Shown here: in pieces, positions 1-7,750 of the stretch
How positions within the stretch are numbered: the stretch's first letter is position 1
How the letters are laid out: each line of letters starts with the position of its first letter
From: Euperipatoides rowelli
Taxonomy: Eukaryota; Onychophora; Udeonychophora; Euonychophora; Peripatopsidae
DNA: 10,891 nt
Strand: one strand, 5' to 3'
NCBI GenBank assembly: GCA_003024985.2
Contig: PXIH01S0041466.1
Notes under the pieces: model-generated
The model's database searches: none
What the model was told of the DNA's origin: nothing
Seen by the model: only the letters and a program-made list of their open reading frames with translations
Program-made: the position numbers and the translations under genes

Positions 1-38
1 TATTTATCTTTTTGAGGGCTCAAAACTAGAAATTTTAT

Positions 39-128
39 ACTGAGAGAAAATATTTGCTCCCACTCACCAAGTGACTGGGAGCAAGTTGTTACTTACTGAG
101 AGCATTTGCTCCCATTGCTCCCACTCAA
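39..128. repeat. Cluster of short direct and inverted repeats
   Basis: Two related segments lie in direct order, about 39-66 and 95-128. Both begin ACTGAGAG and end with TTTGCTCCC...CCCACTCA; the second carries an extra copy of the TTGCTCCCA core. The first also forms half of an imperfect palindrome: bases 54-67 pair with 71-84 at 13 of 14 positions around a 3-nt CAA loop. The segment is clearly less AT-rich than its surroundings. It could be the edge of a small interspersed element that starts before the window. I do not recognise the family. Confidence 0.6.
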
Positions 129-138
129 ATTCGAACCC
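128..138 (-). promoter_or_regulatory. Pol III B-box-like motif, possible SINE head
   Basis: On the minus strand this reads GGTTCGAATTT, matching the tRNA-type internal promoter B box (GGTTCGANNCC) except at the last two positions. A weak A-box-like stretch (TGGGCTAAAATC, minus strand) lies near 176-187, about 50 nt upstream on that strand, which is farther than in most tRNAs. No T-stem pairing is visible, so it is not an intact tRNA. A tRNA-derived SINE reading leftwards through the repeat cluster at 39-128 would fit, but this is inference. Confidence 0.25.
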
Positions 139-237
139 TGCTGATGCATATACAAAATATAAATTTGAATATTAAGATTTTAGCCCACAAATAGACATAA
201 ATATTACTTACATAACATAATTTACTGATCAGAACCA

Positions 238-258
238 CAACAACAACAACAACAACAA
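238..258 (+). repeat. (CAA)7 microsatellite
   Basis: Seven uninterrupted CAA trinucleotides, followed by AA and two imperfect repeats of the form TACAA. There is no open frame across it long enough to suggest a coding glutamine tract. Confidence 0.95.
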
Positions 259-696
259 AATACAATACAATCATAATATCAAATGACTTTATTCAACAAT
301 TTACAGAAAAAAGGTATGGGAGATATCATGTATCTTTTCATACGAATAAAATAAGTATTTATAAGACTTTCTATTATTAATGCCAAAAATATCAAAATAC
401 AGTATCTACTAGGCTAAAAATCAGTATAGAATTCAAAAAAGGATTTAGAAAATTTAATAGTTATGTCATTTCTTCTAATTTCAAGACTTTTAATGTTAAT
501 AACAATAAAGTTGAAGAATAAATAATGTATTTATCTCGAAGCACTATTTTGACTAATCTTGTTTGTATTATTTCAATAGATTTGTTTAGTTTAAAAGTAA
601 TAGCACTGTAAGTCAGGGTTTTGCCTTACACAAGTAGGACACAGGAAAGTGGACTATGTCTGCTACCAACTAGAATAAATAAACAAATGATTTGTA
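259..696. other. AT-rich DNA without a recognisable gene
   Basis: I see no coding frame, RNA gene or transposon end here. The nonamer AAAGTGGAC at 646-654 is the exact reverse complement of GTCCACTTT at 861-869, so the two bracket the repeat copy at 697-850. The flanks beyond the nonamers do not match, so I do not call them terminal repeats. Confidence 0.5.
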
Positions 697-850
697 CATT
701 AAAGGTCAAATGTAACAGATTTTTTAAATTTTATGTATTATTGATTTTCAAAGATTTTTACTAAAAAAAATTTCCACAACAAAAAAAAAATTATAAAAAA
801 AAAGTTATTTACAATTCAATTTTTAAAATTGTCTTTAGCTCCTCTCCTTA
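697..850 (-). repeat. Diverged repeat copy L (inverted copy of a ~150 bp family)
   Basis: Read on the minus strand, this segment aligns in order with the plus-strand segment at about 1190-1325. The strongest block is a perfect 20-bp match: 736-755 is the reverse complement of 1277-1296. A second block, 699-715, matches 1309-1325 at 15 of 17 positions. Between and beyond these are shared oligo-T stretches and an AAATAACTTTTTTT block. At its minus-strand start (849 downward) it carries AAGGAGAGG followed by CTAAAGACA, which recurs at 1341-1367. The family is unknown to me; no terminal inverted repeats or target duplication could be fixed. Confidence 0.65.
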
Positions 851-855
851 AAATA

Positions 856-1189
856 ACATTGTCCACTTTACACACCAGGGGAGATATTTTGTCACATCAT
901 AGGCTATAAATGAATATAGCTTGCTATGCTTAACTATAGAATATTTGCTATATTTATCAGCTTAAAGATGGAAATCATATGGTCTAAATGTTTAAATACT
1001 TGTAAAAAATCATAATCAAAATCATCATTTGTACTATTATGATCTTTAATACAGATTGAAAATACCTCTATTTACATGTTAAATCATTACAAAGAAAACA
1101 GCTGTAGAGACTGTTTTGTCATCAAATTAATCTCAGACCCAAAAAAAATGTGNAATCTTCAAATTGTAATCTCAGACTGAGGATAGCAA
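856..1189. other. AT-rich spacer between inverted repeat copies
   Basis: This stretch separates the minus-strand repeat copy from the two plus-strand copies. It holds one ambiguous base at 1153 and an A-run just before it. I see no gene, RNA or mobile-element end. Confidence 0.5.
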
Positions 1190-1330
1190 TAGTCTTAATT
1201 TTATCTTTAAATAACTTTTTTTTATGCATTTTAAATTTGTTTTTTCCAGTAGATTTTTTTTTATAGTAGGCTAATTATCTTTGAAAATCAATAATAAAAA
1301 AAATTCCATTACATTTGTTCTTTAAGATAT
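1190..1330 (+). repeat. Diverged repeat copy R1
   Basis: This copy is opposite in orientation to the one at 697-850 and aligns along most of its length. Shared landmarks are AAATAACTTTTTTT near 1209-1222, the exact 20-mer at 1277-1296, and the TTACATTTG...CTTTAA block at 1309-1325. The AAGGAGAGG-type start is poorly preserved here (GGATAGCAATAGTC-like sequence near 1180-1195). The AT-rich composition inflates apparent similarity, but the exact 20-mer with a second ordered block makes chance unlikely. Confidence 0.6.
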
Positions 1331-1337
1331 TATATAA

Positions 1338-1418
1338 ATAAAGGAGAGGCTAATAATTAAAGACAGTTTAAATATTTTATTTTTTATGATCGTGATCGAT
1401 CTTTGATAATCAGCATAA
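1338..1418 (+). repeat. Diverged repeat copy R2, in tandem with R1
   Basis: It restarts the same motif order as copy L: AAGGAGAGG (1341-1349), TTAAAGACAGTTTAAA, a T-rich block, then a relative of the 20-mer at 1399-1418 (15 of 20 positions). It follows R1 directly, so R1 and R2 look like two tandem units. It is shorter than R1 and more eroded. Its 3' sequence ATAATCAGCAT recurs at 1772-1782, which may mark a further decayed unit. Confidence 0.5.
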
Positions 1419-2238
1419 ATGTTTGATGAAACTAGATATTTTATAATCAATGAAATTAGGCGACGGCAATATAATAGTAAACAGGTTTCAGCTTTAGATA
1501 ATATTCTTACCCAGATCTGGAGAAGTGTTCAGTCCATACTAAAGTGTATCTTAATGGCGATCTTTAGCTCCGATACTGGTCCTGGTGTTTGGCTGTTTCC
1601 TTCTACAAGTGGAAACAAGTTATTATATCGTATTTTACGACTATTCCTCCTTTTATCATTTTGATAGGAGGGCAGATTTCAGCTTTCCTACTTCCATTCT
1701 GGGAACTGTTGGTAAAGGTTTTAATATAATGTTGTCGCTAGATACATTTCCGATTGCATATATATACTTTTATAATCAGCATTTCATGTTAATAAGCAAA
1801 ACTGTTCTTTTTGAGTTTATTGTCTGAGTGGTTAATTTTGTTGCCTTTTATTAATTATAGCTGATTGTATTGTGTGAGTTGCTGATAATTAGAATGTCCA
1901 AGAGGGCTGATTTGAATATTGTACTTATGCTGGTGCTTTAGATATTTAAATATTACATTTATTTTCATAATATCTTAATGTAATTATTATTTAAATATTT
2001 TTTAACTATTTCACTCCATTGAGGNTTTTTTTTTGTGACATCTGCACATCTATTTTTTAACAATATGGAAGGGCGGCCATAGATTGTCTCAAAATGCTCT
2101 AAATCGATCATAAAGAATTATTTCACCTATAGATTATCATAGAGTTGGGGTATAGTGGACTTAATACATAGTAGGACAAAGGGTTCAGAGTTACAGTAAG
2201 GTTAGGACTGTAACTAAAAAAATTAAGGCTGCTGTCCA
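1419..2238. other. No convincing gene; AT-rich with chance-length open frames
   Basis: Two overlapping plus-strand frames of about 80 codons (1419-1664 and 1585-1827) are open here. Neither shows a recognisable domain. The second is rich in F, Y and I codons expected from AT-rich DNA, and frames of this length are expected by chance in 10 kb. Bases 1480-1620 are slightly less AT-rich. An ambiguous base sits at 2025. I see no RNA gene or transposon end. Confidence 0.5.
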
Positions 2239-2259
2239 TGTGGATTATATGAGCACTTA

Positions 2260-2403
2260 CTAGACTTTCATGATGAATGCTTCAGTCATCCATTTTTGTT
2301 AGGATGTTCTCTGAGGTTCATCTTTGCTTTCTTCTGCAATAACAGTTTGCTATCCAAACTTGATCAAATCTTCTTTTATGAACTCCTTACTGTGGAATTT
2401 CAT
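2260..2403 (-). pseudogene. Possible decayed coding fragment, unknown family
   Basis: On the minus strand one frame from an ATG at 2401-2403 reads 17 hydrophilic codons beginning MKFHSKEFIKEDL. It then meets a stop (2350-2352), reads 16 more codons (QTVIAEESKDEPQRTS), meets a second stop (2299-2301), then reads QKWMTEAFIMKV before a third stop (2260-2262). The mix of K, E, D, S, T and W differs from the F/Y/I/N/K-rich chance frames elsewhere in the window, so a fossil transposase or gene fragment is possible. I do not recognise the family, and the evidence is composition only. Confidence 0.15.
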
Positions 2404-2438
2404 TATCTCCTAGAATCCTAGATAGTCAGAAAAAATAA

Positions 2439-2450
2439 GGGGGGGGGGGG
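2439..2450 (+). repeat. G12 homopolymer
   Basis: Twelve consecutive guanines in otherwise AT-rich DNA. Its exact length may be unreliable because homopolymers are error-prone in sequencing. Confidence 0.9.
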
Positions 2451-3197
2451 ATTTAGATAAAGGCTTTTCTATCATCTATTAACTGGTCAGGGATATTCCA
2501 TCTCCTCATCCTCCATAGAGTCAGTGATAATGTAAATATATCCAATTGTTTTGCATTTAGAGTTTTATATAATGTTTTTTTCCTTTTTTCTAACTTGGAA
2601 AAATTATTTTAGAATTATAATTTGGCTCTTAATCCTACTTGATGACACAACAACCCTATACTTATTCTAAAAAATATAGAACACCAAGCAAGAAATTAAT
2701 TCTATTGTCTTAACAGCACAATAACATTGTCAAGTTCATTTAAATCCTAGTACCATTAATTCACTTTAAAAGATAAAATTAAAAAGAAGAAGAAAGGTAA
2801 TTATTTCCTTTTTGATTGACATTTAAGATTTAATATAAAACTAATTTGATTTTACTGAAGAATAAAAACTCAAAAAGTCATTTAAAATAATACAGTTCTT
2901 CTCAATTACATTGGAAGGTTTTTTTTTCTTCTATTTTTTGCTTATTTTCACACAAATTTATTTTAATTATTGAAATTAAATGGCCTTGTTTTCCTACGTA
3001 GAGTCTTGTTTTTCTAAAATTATTAACTTTTATTGAGTTTTGTTATTTTTTAGGGCGAAACTACAGAATGTAAAATATAAATTGGCTTTTGCAGTGTTTC
3101 TTTGACTCTTTTAAATATCTTGCTCCCTCTAGTGATGGCAAATTGCTTGAAAATCTTTTAAAATATTTTAATTCATGGATTATTTTAAAAAAAATCT
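2451..3197. other. AT-rich DNA, nothing recognised
   Basis: Long oligo-A and oligo-T stretches and no coding frame of note. I see no RNA gene, transposon terminus or extended repeat. Confidence 0.5.
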
Positions 3198-3221
3198 TTA
3201 TCTTATTAAGTAATAAGATAA
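3198..3221. repeat. Short palindrome, 11-bp arms
   Basis: TTATCTTATTA (3198-3208) and TAATAAGATAA (3211-3221) are perfect reverse complements around a 2-nt AG centre. In DNA this AT-rich a palindrome of this size carries little weight. It could form a small cruciform but shows no sign of being a transposon end. Confidence 0.8.
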
Positions 3222-3633
3222 TTGAAATAAATGTTAATTTTTATACTTAGTAAATGTTCTGTTTCTTTTTAATTTATCGATTGTTAAATGATATTTTTAA
3301 AACACTTTAACATAATATAATATTGATGTAATTTAAAGAAAATAATAATCTGCTCATTTTCTACATAATAATCTGAAAAATGAGAATAAGGATATACTGG
3401 TGATCCAATCTTTGAATGTTTTTTTTATTACTCACATTTACAGTTTTTATTAAAACCGTAATTACTAAATTAATCAAATTTTTTATTTAATTATCCTTAT
3501 ATTATCATATCTAGCAAATAGTATATATTACTAATCACACTAAAATTTGATATTATTGGGAAGAGTGTGAAGATAAAAAAGATTTAAAAGGAATGAAAAT
3601 AGATGCATTAAAAATTTCCATTAAAGCGTAACA
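3222..3633. other. AT-rich DNA, nothing recognised
   Basis: No gene, RNA or mobile-element signature is visible. TTTTTTATT-like and AATAATAAT-like simple stretches dominate. Confidence 0.5.
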
Positions 3634-3650
3634 CCCACCCCCTCCCCACC
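3634..3650 (-). other. G-rich tract on the minus strand, possible G-quadruplex
   Basis: The plus strand reads CCCACCCCCTCCCCACC, so the minus strand has G-runs of 2, 4, 5 and 3 separated by single bases. Four runs with 1-nt loops satisfy a two-tetrad quadruplex; a three-tetrad one is limited by the two-base run. It is a strong compositional outlier here. Confidence 0.5.
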
Positions 3651-4466
3651 TTCTCTTCTATTTGATTGAATTAAGCAGTTTGTGGAGCAGGATACTTATC
3701 ATTTGGGGCTTATTATAAACCCCCTTAACTTGAAAATTGGTTGGAACTGAACATTATTCAGTTACCTTGATTTTAAAATTTCTGACAGATTAGGCTATAC
3801 ATTTAGGAATTCCTAAGTCTCTGGAATCCATATTTAGTTTCTTGAAATTAGACATTTTTTTATTAATCTAATCGAAGTGCTTCCATGTATGGAGGGCAAG
3901 GAAAAGTGACTAAATCAGATAGCGTATTGAACACTTCCATACTTCATCAAACATATATGCAATCTACTGGCATTTAGTGGACAGCTCATTATCTTACTCT
4001 CATTTCTTCAATTAAGATAAATTCTCATAGAGCTTTCTAAGCATTCTGAGAAAAACAGGAGAAAGGTGTCCATCAAATTCATTATTCAATTTATGAATGC
4101 CCAAACAAATGTTTATGACTGTGTTGTGAACTTGGAAATCGTTCTCCCTATCAATTATTTAGGAAATTGTAAGGAGTGTGGAGTGTACTAATGAGTGAAA
4201 ATATTAGTCTGGGACAATTTATTTTTTTAATTAATGTTTTTAAAATCCTCATTAAATATATAGTTTTTGTTGTAATATATAATTTTTCTATGACATTTGA
4301 TTAAGGCAGGGAAAGCATTCTTCCCATTTTGAGATGTTACTTTCTCATCAGTCCTGTTTTCATTTCTTGCCAACAGTCAAGAGCTCTTCTAGCCTTGTGT
4401 TTCAGGTCTCCTTGTCTCTCACCCATTTAGTATAGGTTATTAACCTGCATACATAGTAGTGACACT
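3651..4466. other. AT-rich DNA; one short minus-strand open stretch, no gene called
   Basis: The minus strand is open for about 49 codons between stops (4159 down to about 4012) and then reads on through several stops in the same frame. The encoded residues look mildly protein-like, but the length is well within chance for this composition and no family is recognisable. I see no RNA gene or transposon end. Confidence 0.4.
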
Positions 4467-4486
4467 CTATTATTTAAAAATAATAG
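4467..4486. repeat. Short palindrome, 9-bp arms
   Basis: CTATTATTT and AAATAATAG are perfect reverse complements around AA. It consists almost entirely of A and T, so chance origin is likely. Confidence 0.75.
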
Positions 4487-5007
4487 TTTATTATTTGTTT
4501 ATTTTGCTTAACTTTGATTTTTTTTTGGCTGATTCACATGACAAAGTCTTTTTTTTTTGTTTTGTTTTTCTTAACAAATTGAAGATGATGCCCAATGTGT
4601 GTGATAATAACATTATTTGATTTTAAAAAAGCATCACAACATGGTTATAATTGCATCCGCTTTAATCAGATATGTGTTAACATGATTGACATTTAGCTTA
4701 TATTTTAAAGTACATCTAGGCTTAGATAAACGTTGCAATTTGGATTATGCTTTAAATATGGACTGGAATATTATCACTGGACTGATTTTCATTTATGACC
4801 AAAATAATATTGCACATTCCTGGACGTTGATTTGGAAAGATCTAAATATACAATATTATTTTAGTAGACTTATCTAACATTCTTATTTAAATATTCTTGT
4901 TTTATCAAATGAAAATTTTAAAAAAAAGATTTCATCCAATTATATCTAATTTTAGTAGCAATCCAAAAAAATCTTACATTCATTTCTTCGTTGTTAGTAT
5001 TATAAAC
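4487..5007. other. AT-rich DNA, nothing recognised
   Basis: A 63-codon plus-strand frame (4686-4877) is open but has no recognisable motif and a composition typical of AT-rich background. No RNA gene or transposon end is visible. Confidence 0.5.
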
Positions 5008-5059
5008 ATACAACTGTAATTTGATTTTAATTGCCGCATTATAAAATTGACAGTTGTAT
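5008..5059. repeat. Imperfect hairpin with 10-bp perfect base
   Basis: ATACAACTGT (5008-5017) and ACAGTTGTAT (5050-5059) pair perfectly. The intervening 32 nt add partial pairing (AATTT...AAATT) and leave TGCCGC near the tip. The size is in the range of a small precursor RNA hairpin, but the inner stem is irregular. Nothing else supports transcription. Confidence 0.5.
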
Positions 5060-5152
5060 TTTAATAAAATCATATTCGTCCCAATTTATGAAAAATTATT
5101 TATCAATTGTTGTAAGGAAAATGAATAAAAATGAAATATGAAAAATAAAAAA

Positions 5153-5164
5153 ATATATATATAT
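5153..5164 (+). repeat. (AT)6 microsatellite
   Basis: Six AT dinucleotides between an A-run and a T-run. Confidence 0.9.
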
Positions 5165-6068
5165 TTTTAATATTCACATTTTTTGGTGAGATAGAGTATT
5201 TGAGTATTTTTTTTAAACTGTAAATTGTATTAAAACAACATCAAAATGAATTTGTTTCATCTATATATTAATATGTGAAGAGAAAACTTTGTACCCCTTT
5301 TTAAGCATATCGCACGCATGGAGGAGTGTGAGATTTGGCGAAGTTAAAGTTTATATGGAGAAGGAGTGCAGAAAGATAAAATTTATATATAATATATGTT
5401 ATAAATACATTAAATTAAAACATTCATTGTTTACGTTGTGGCGGCTTTTATGAATGTGATACAAATGGCGAGTGAATGAATTTTTCTTATTTGTCGAATT
5501 TTGACCACCACTGGATTAATAGTTCATATTAATGGGTCAAAAATTTTAAAACAAAAAAACAGAAAAAATTATTTGCAATAAATAATTAGTAATCGGTCAT
5601 GTTAAGTCTTTAAGAATTCATGTCAAATGCAAGCAGTCCCAGAGACTACAACTCTATCACAGGCAATTTCTTATGTCTAGTGATTAAGCTTTAGCTAGCC
5701 AAATGCTTGACCGCTTTCTTATTGGCTAAAAATCAGTACAATTTACTTTGCCAAATTTCTATTTTTTTTTTTTTTGTAAAAGGGAACTACCCCCTTTTAG
5801 CATGCTTTATTTTACATAAATAACACGGTGTACAGAGAAAGCCCAAGAAGAGTAGCAATATTCAAAAAGAAAACATAAACCAGAATGAACATTGGCTAAA
5901 TCTGCAGAGATTCTGATAGGCACCATGCCAAGTCTTGCAAAAACATTAAGTTTTCACTTGATAGCCAATGGTTAGGCCATTATTTAGAAAAATTCTCAAT
6001 GGTTAAATTAAATCAATTCTTGAGTATATGCTTTGGATCACATCTTTTTCAAATAGGTAAGATGGCTG
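5165..6068. other. No gene recognised; locally CpG-richer patch and CCAAT-like motifs
   Basis: Bases about 5310-5510 contain several CpGs (CGCACGC, GGCG, TGGCGG, GGCGAG, TCGAA) that stand out from the background. The segment has no sustained open frame. ATTGGCTAAA occurs at about 5720 and 5891 in direct orientation and TAGCCAATGG near 5962 in the opposite one. These look like CCAAT boxes but no core promoter accompanies them. I see no RNA gene or transposon end. Confidence 0.4.
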
Positions 6069-6115
6069 TATTCTGATGTCTTCAAAAACATAAAGTTTTT
6101 GAAGACATCAGAATA
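6069..6115. repeat. Perfect 21-bp inverted repeat with 5-nt loop
   Basis: Bases 6069-6089 and 6095-6115 are exact reverse complements over 21 bp, separated by ATAAA. The arm includes CTGATGTCTTC, so it is not merely low-complexity A/T. A weaker outer pair, AGGTAAG (6055-6061) and CTTACCT (6131-6137), could extend the fold asymmetrically. Absence of any mismatch suggests recent origin or constraint. It is not a terminator in the bacterial sense. A small-RNA precursor, a tiny foldback element or a replication template-switch product would all fit. Confidence 0.9.
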
Positions 6116-6585
6116 TTTACATTTACAATTCTTACCTTAGAATGATTGTTGTAAATAACAGATATCATTAAAGGCTATTTTGAAAGTACTATCACTCCAG
6201 GCGAGAACCAAATTGCTATTTCTTAAAGAAAAAAAAAACTTATCTTTAATGAAAACAATAAAAAAAATTATTTAATAACTAAAAATGCAAATTAAGAATT
6301 AGGATGATAATATTAATAATGTTAACAGTGTTTTAAACTATACAGAAACTTATTGTTCAATGTCAGCTGCTTAACAGATTACAATTATAAATAATATAAC
6401 AGTTGTGCATCCACTGAAAAACTGAAGTTGTCAAAATACAATTTCAATAAATGCTAATGAAAGAAAATGCCAAGCCAAAAAACATTGTAATTTTCATAGC
6501 TTCCATAATAGTCAATCTACTAATGAATTGACTTACTGTGATTGTCTTCCTTTATATTTGTGATAAATAAATTCTTTGTAGAAAT
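6116..6585. other. AT-rich DNA, nothing recognised
   Basis: No gene, RNA or transposon end is visible between the hairpin and the tandem array. Confidence 0.5.
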
Positions 6586-7367
6586 AAATATCTTATAAAA
6601 ATATGAATGTGGATTGATAATGTGCTGACAGCTGTATGAATGGAATAAAATATGTCTGCTATTGTAGATTTAATCTCTCTCTGAAGATTATGCAAATGAA
6701 ATAAAAGATTATGTCTGCAATAGATTTCATCACTTACTGATGACATAAATTATCATAGAAAGATAAGGATGGTAATTGATAATGTACTGTCAGTTGTAAA
6801 GTGAAAGAACATATGGCTGCAATAGACAGATAGACAGGTAGCTAGATAGACAAACAAACCACTATATGATCTAAGCAGATTGATAATGTGCTGACAGCTG
6901 TATTAGCAAAATAAAAGGTTCATGTCTGCTATAGGTTTGATCGTTGTCTGATGCCTAGATCATAAAATATCTTAGAAATATATGATTATAAATTGATAAT
7001 GTGTTGAAAGCTGTATAAGTGAAAGAAAATATACCATTTGCAATAGATTGCATAACTCTCTGATGCACAAATCAAAAAATATCAAAGAAAGATAAGAATT
7101 GAGATTGATAATGTGCTGATAGTTATGCAAGTGAAAGAAATGATTATGTCTGAAATAGATTATATCCCTCGGATGCACATATAAAATATCTTAGAATGAT
7201 AAGAATGGAGATAGATAATGTACTGACACTTACGTGCAAGTGAAAGAAAAGATCATATTTGCAATAGATTTCCCCACTTTCTGATACCCAGATCATAAAA
7301 TATCATAGAAAGATAAGAATGGAGATTGATAATGTGCTGACAGAGGTGCAAGTAAAAGAAAATGGAG
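6586..7367 (+). repeat. Degenerate tandem array, ~110-bp unit, about seven copies
   Basis: The landmark ATTGATAATGTGCTGACAG recurs with substitutions at 6613, 6775, 6879, 6992, 7104, 7211 and 7325, giving spacings of 162, 104, 113, 112, 107 and 114 bp. Each full unit then carries GTGAAAGAAAA-like sequence, TCTGCAATAGATT, CTCTCTGATGC, and ATCATAAAATATC followed by AGAAAGATAAGAATG. A partial unit precedes the first landmark and another trails off near 7367. The first unit is about 50 bp longer because its TCTGCAATAGATT segment is partly duplicated. Minus-strand open frames here are repeat artefacts: unit lengths vary, so no frame is conserved between copies. It resembles a small, old minisatellite or satellite remnant. 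Confidence 0.9.
6824..6856 (+). repeat. GACA/GATA-type microsatellite inside a tandem unit
   Basis: Imperfect tetranucleotide repeats (AGACAGATAGACAGG, TAGATAGACAAACAAAC) replace the second half of the unit that starts at 6775, making it 104 bp. The expansion begins where the other units read AATAGATT, so it probably grew out of the unit's own AATAGA motif. Confidence 0.8.
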
Positions 7368-7627
7368 GAAAAAATATTAAAATGTGAAGCTTGGAATTTG
7401 CATAGTGTGCTTAGCTTTATGGTAAAATATTTGTTAAAACAAGATAAGTTTATGAATATCAAAATATGTTAGCTCATACTGTATATATACACTTGACATG
7501 TAAAAGGCTAAAGAAATACAGTATCCTATGTTTCACTCATCCTTGTAAACACTGCATTTCTGTGTTAATAGCCAACACCGAAATGTGCTTTCTCCATTTT
7601 CTCTTTGCAACATAATTTCTTTCATTT

Positions 7628-7750
7628 ATGGAGTTTTCAAAGCACGCTAAGATTAATGATAAGAAACGCAAAAGTTCAATGCTTTACGGGATTCATGAAT
7701 GTGAAAGTATGCTACAAGACCATGCTCTTGACTTAGAAATTTTGAGGTAG
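7628..7750 (+). other. 40-codon open frame, doubtful coding exon
   Basis: An ATG with G at +4 opens a 40-residue frame ending in TAG. The product starts MEFSKHAKINDKKRKSS and continues hydrophilic and acidic to ...DLEILR: basic in residues 5-15, acidic in the second half, no membrane segment or signal peptide. G+C is about 36% by count, above the surrounding DNA. A pyrimidine-rich run (7587-7608) and ATTTCTTTCATTT precede it, so it could be a 5' exon or an internal exon with an acceptor nearby. A possible donor, GAG/GTAGAC, overlaps the stop. I do not recognise the protein, and 40 codons can occur by chance. Confidence 0.2.

Noticed and set aside
128-190. Intact tRNA gene on the minus strand
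   Set aside because: Only a B-box-like motif is present; the T-stem, anticodon stem and acceptor stem do not pair.
646-869. MITE bounded by AAAGTGGAC/GTCCACTTT
   Set aside because: The 9-bp inverted pair does not extend, no target duplication flanks it, and it does not coincide with the limits of the repeat copy inside.
1419-1664. 81-codon plus-strand open frame
   Set aside because: No recognisable domain, hydrophobic tail typical of T-rich DNA, and frames of this length are expected by chance in about 10 kb of six-frame sequence. Its start also abuts a repeat copy.
6586-7367. CRISPR array
   Set aside because: The units repeat along their whole ~110 bp without unique spacers, and the genome is clearly eukaryotic in character.
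6552-7462. Three minus-strand open frames with similar HNxFHLHN-like residues
   Set aside because: They lie in the ~110-bp tandem array and resemble each other because the DNA repeats. Unit lengths vary and are not multiples of three, so no frame is kept through the array.
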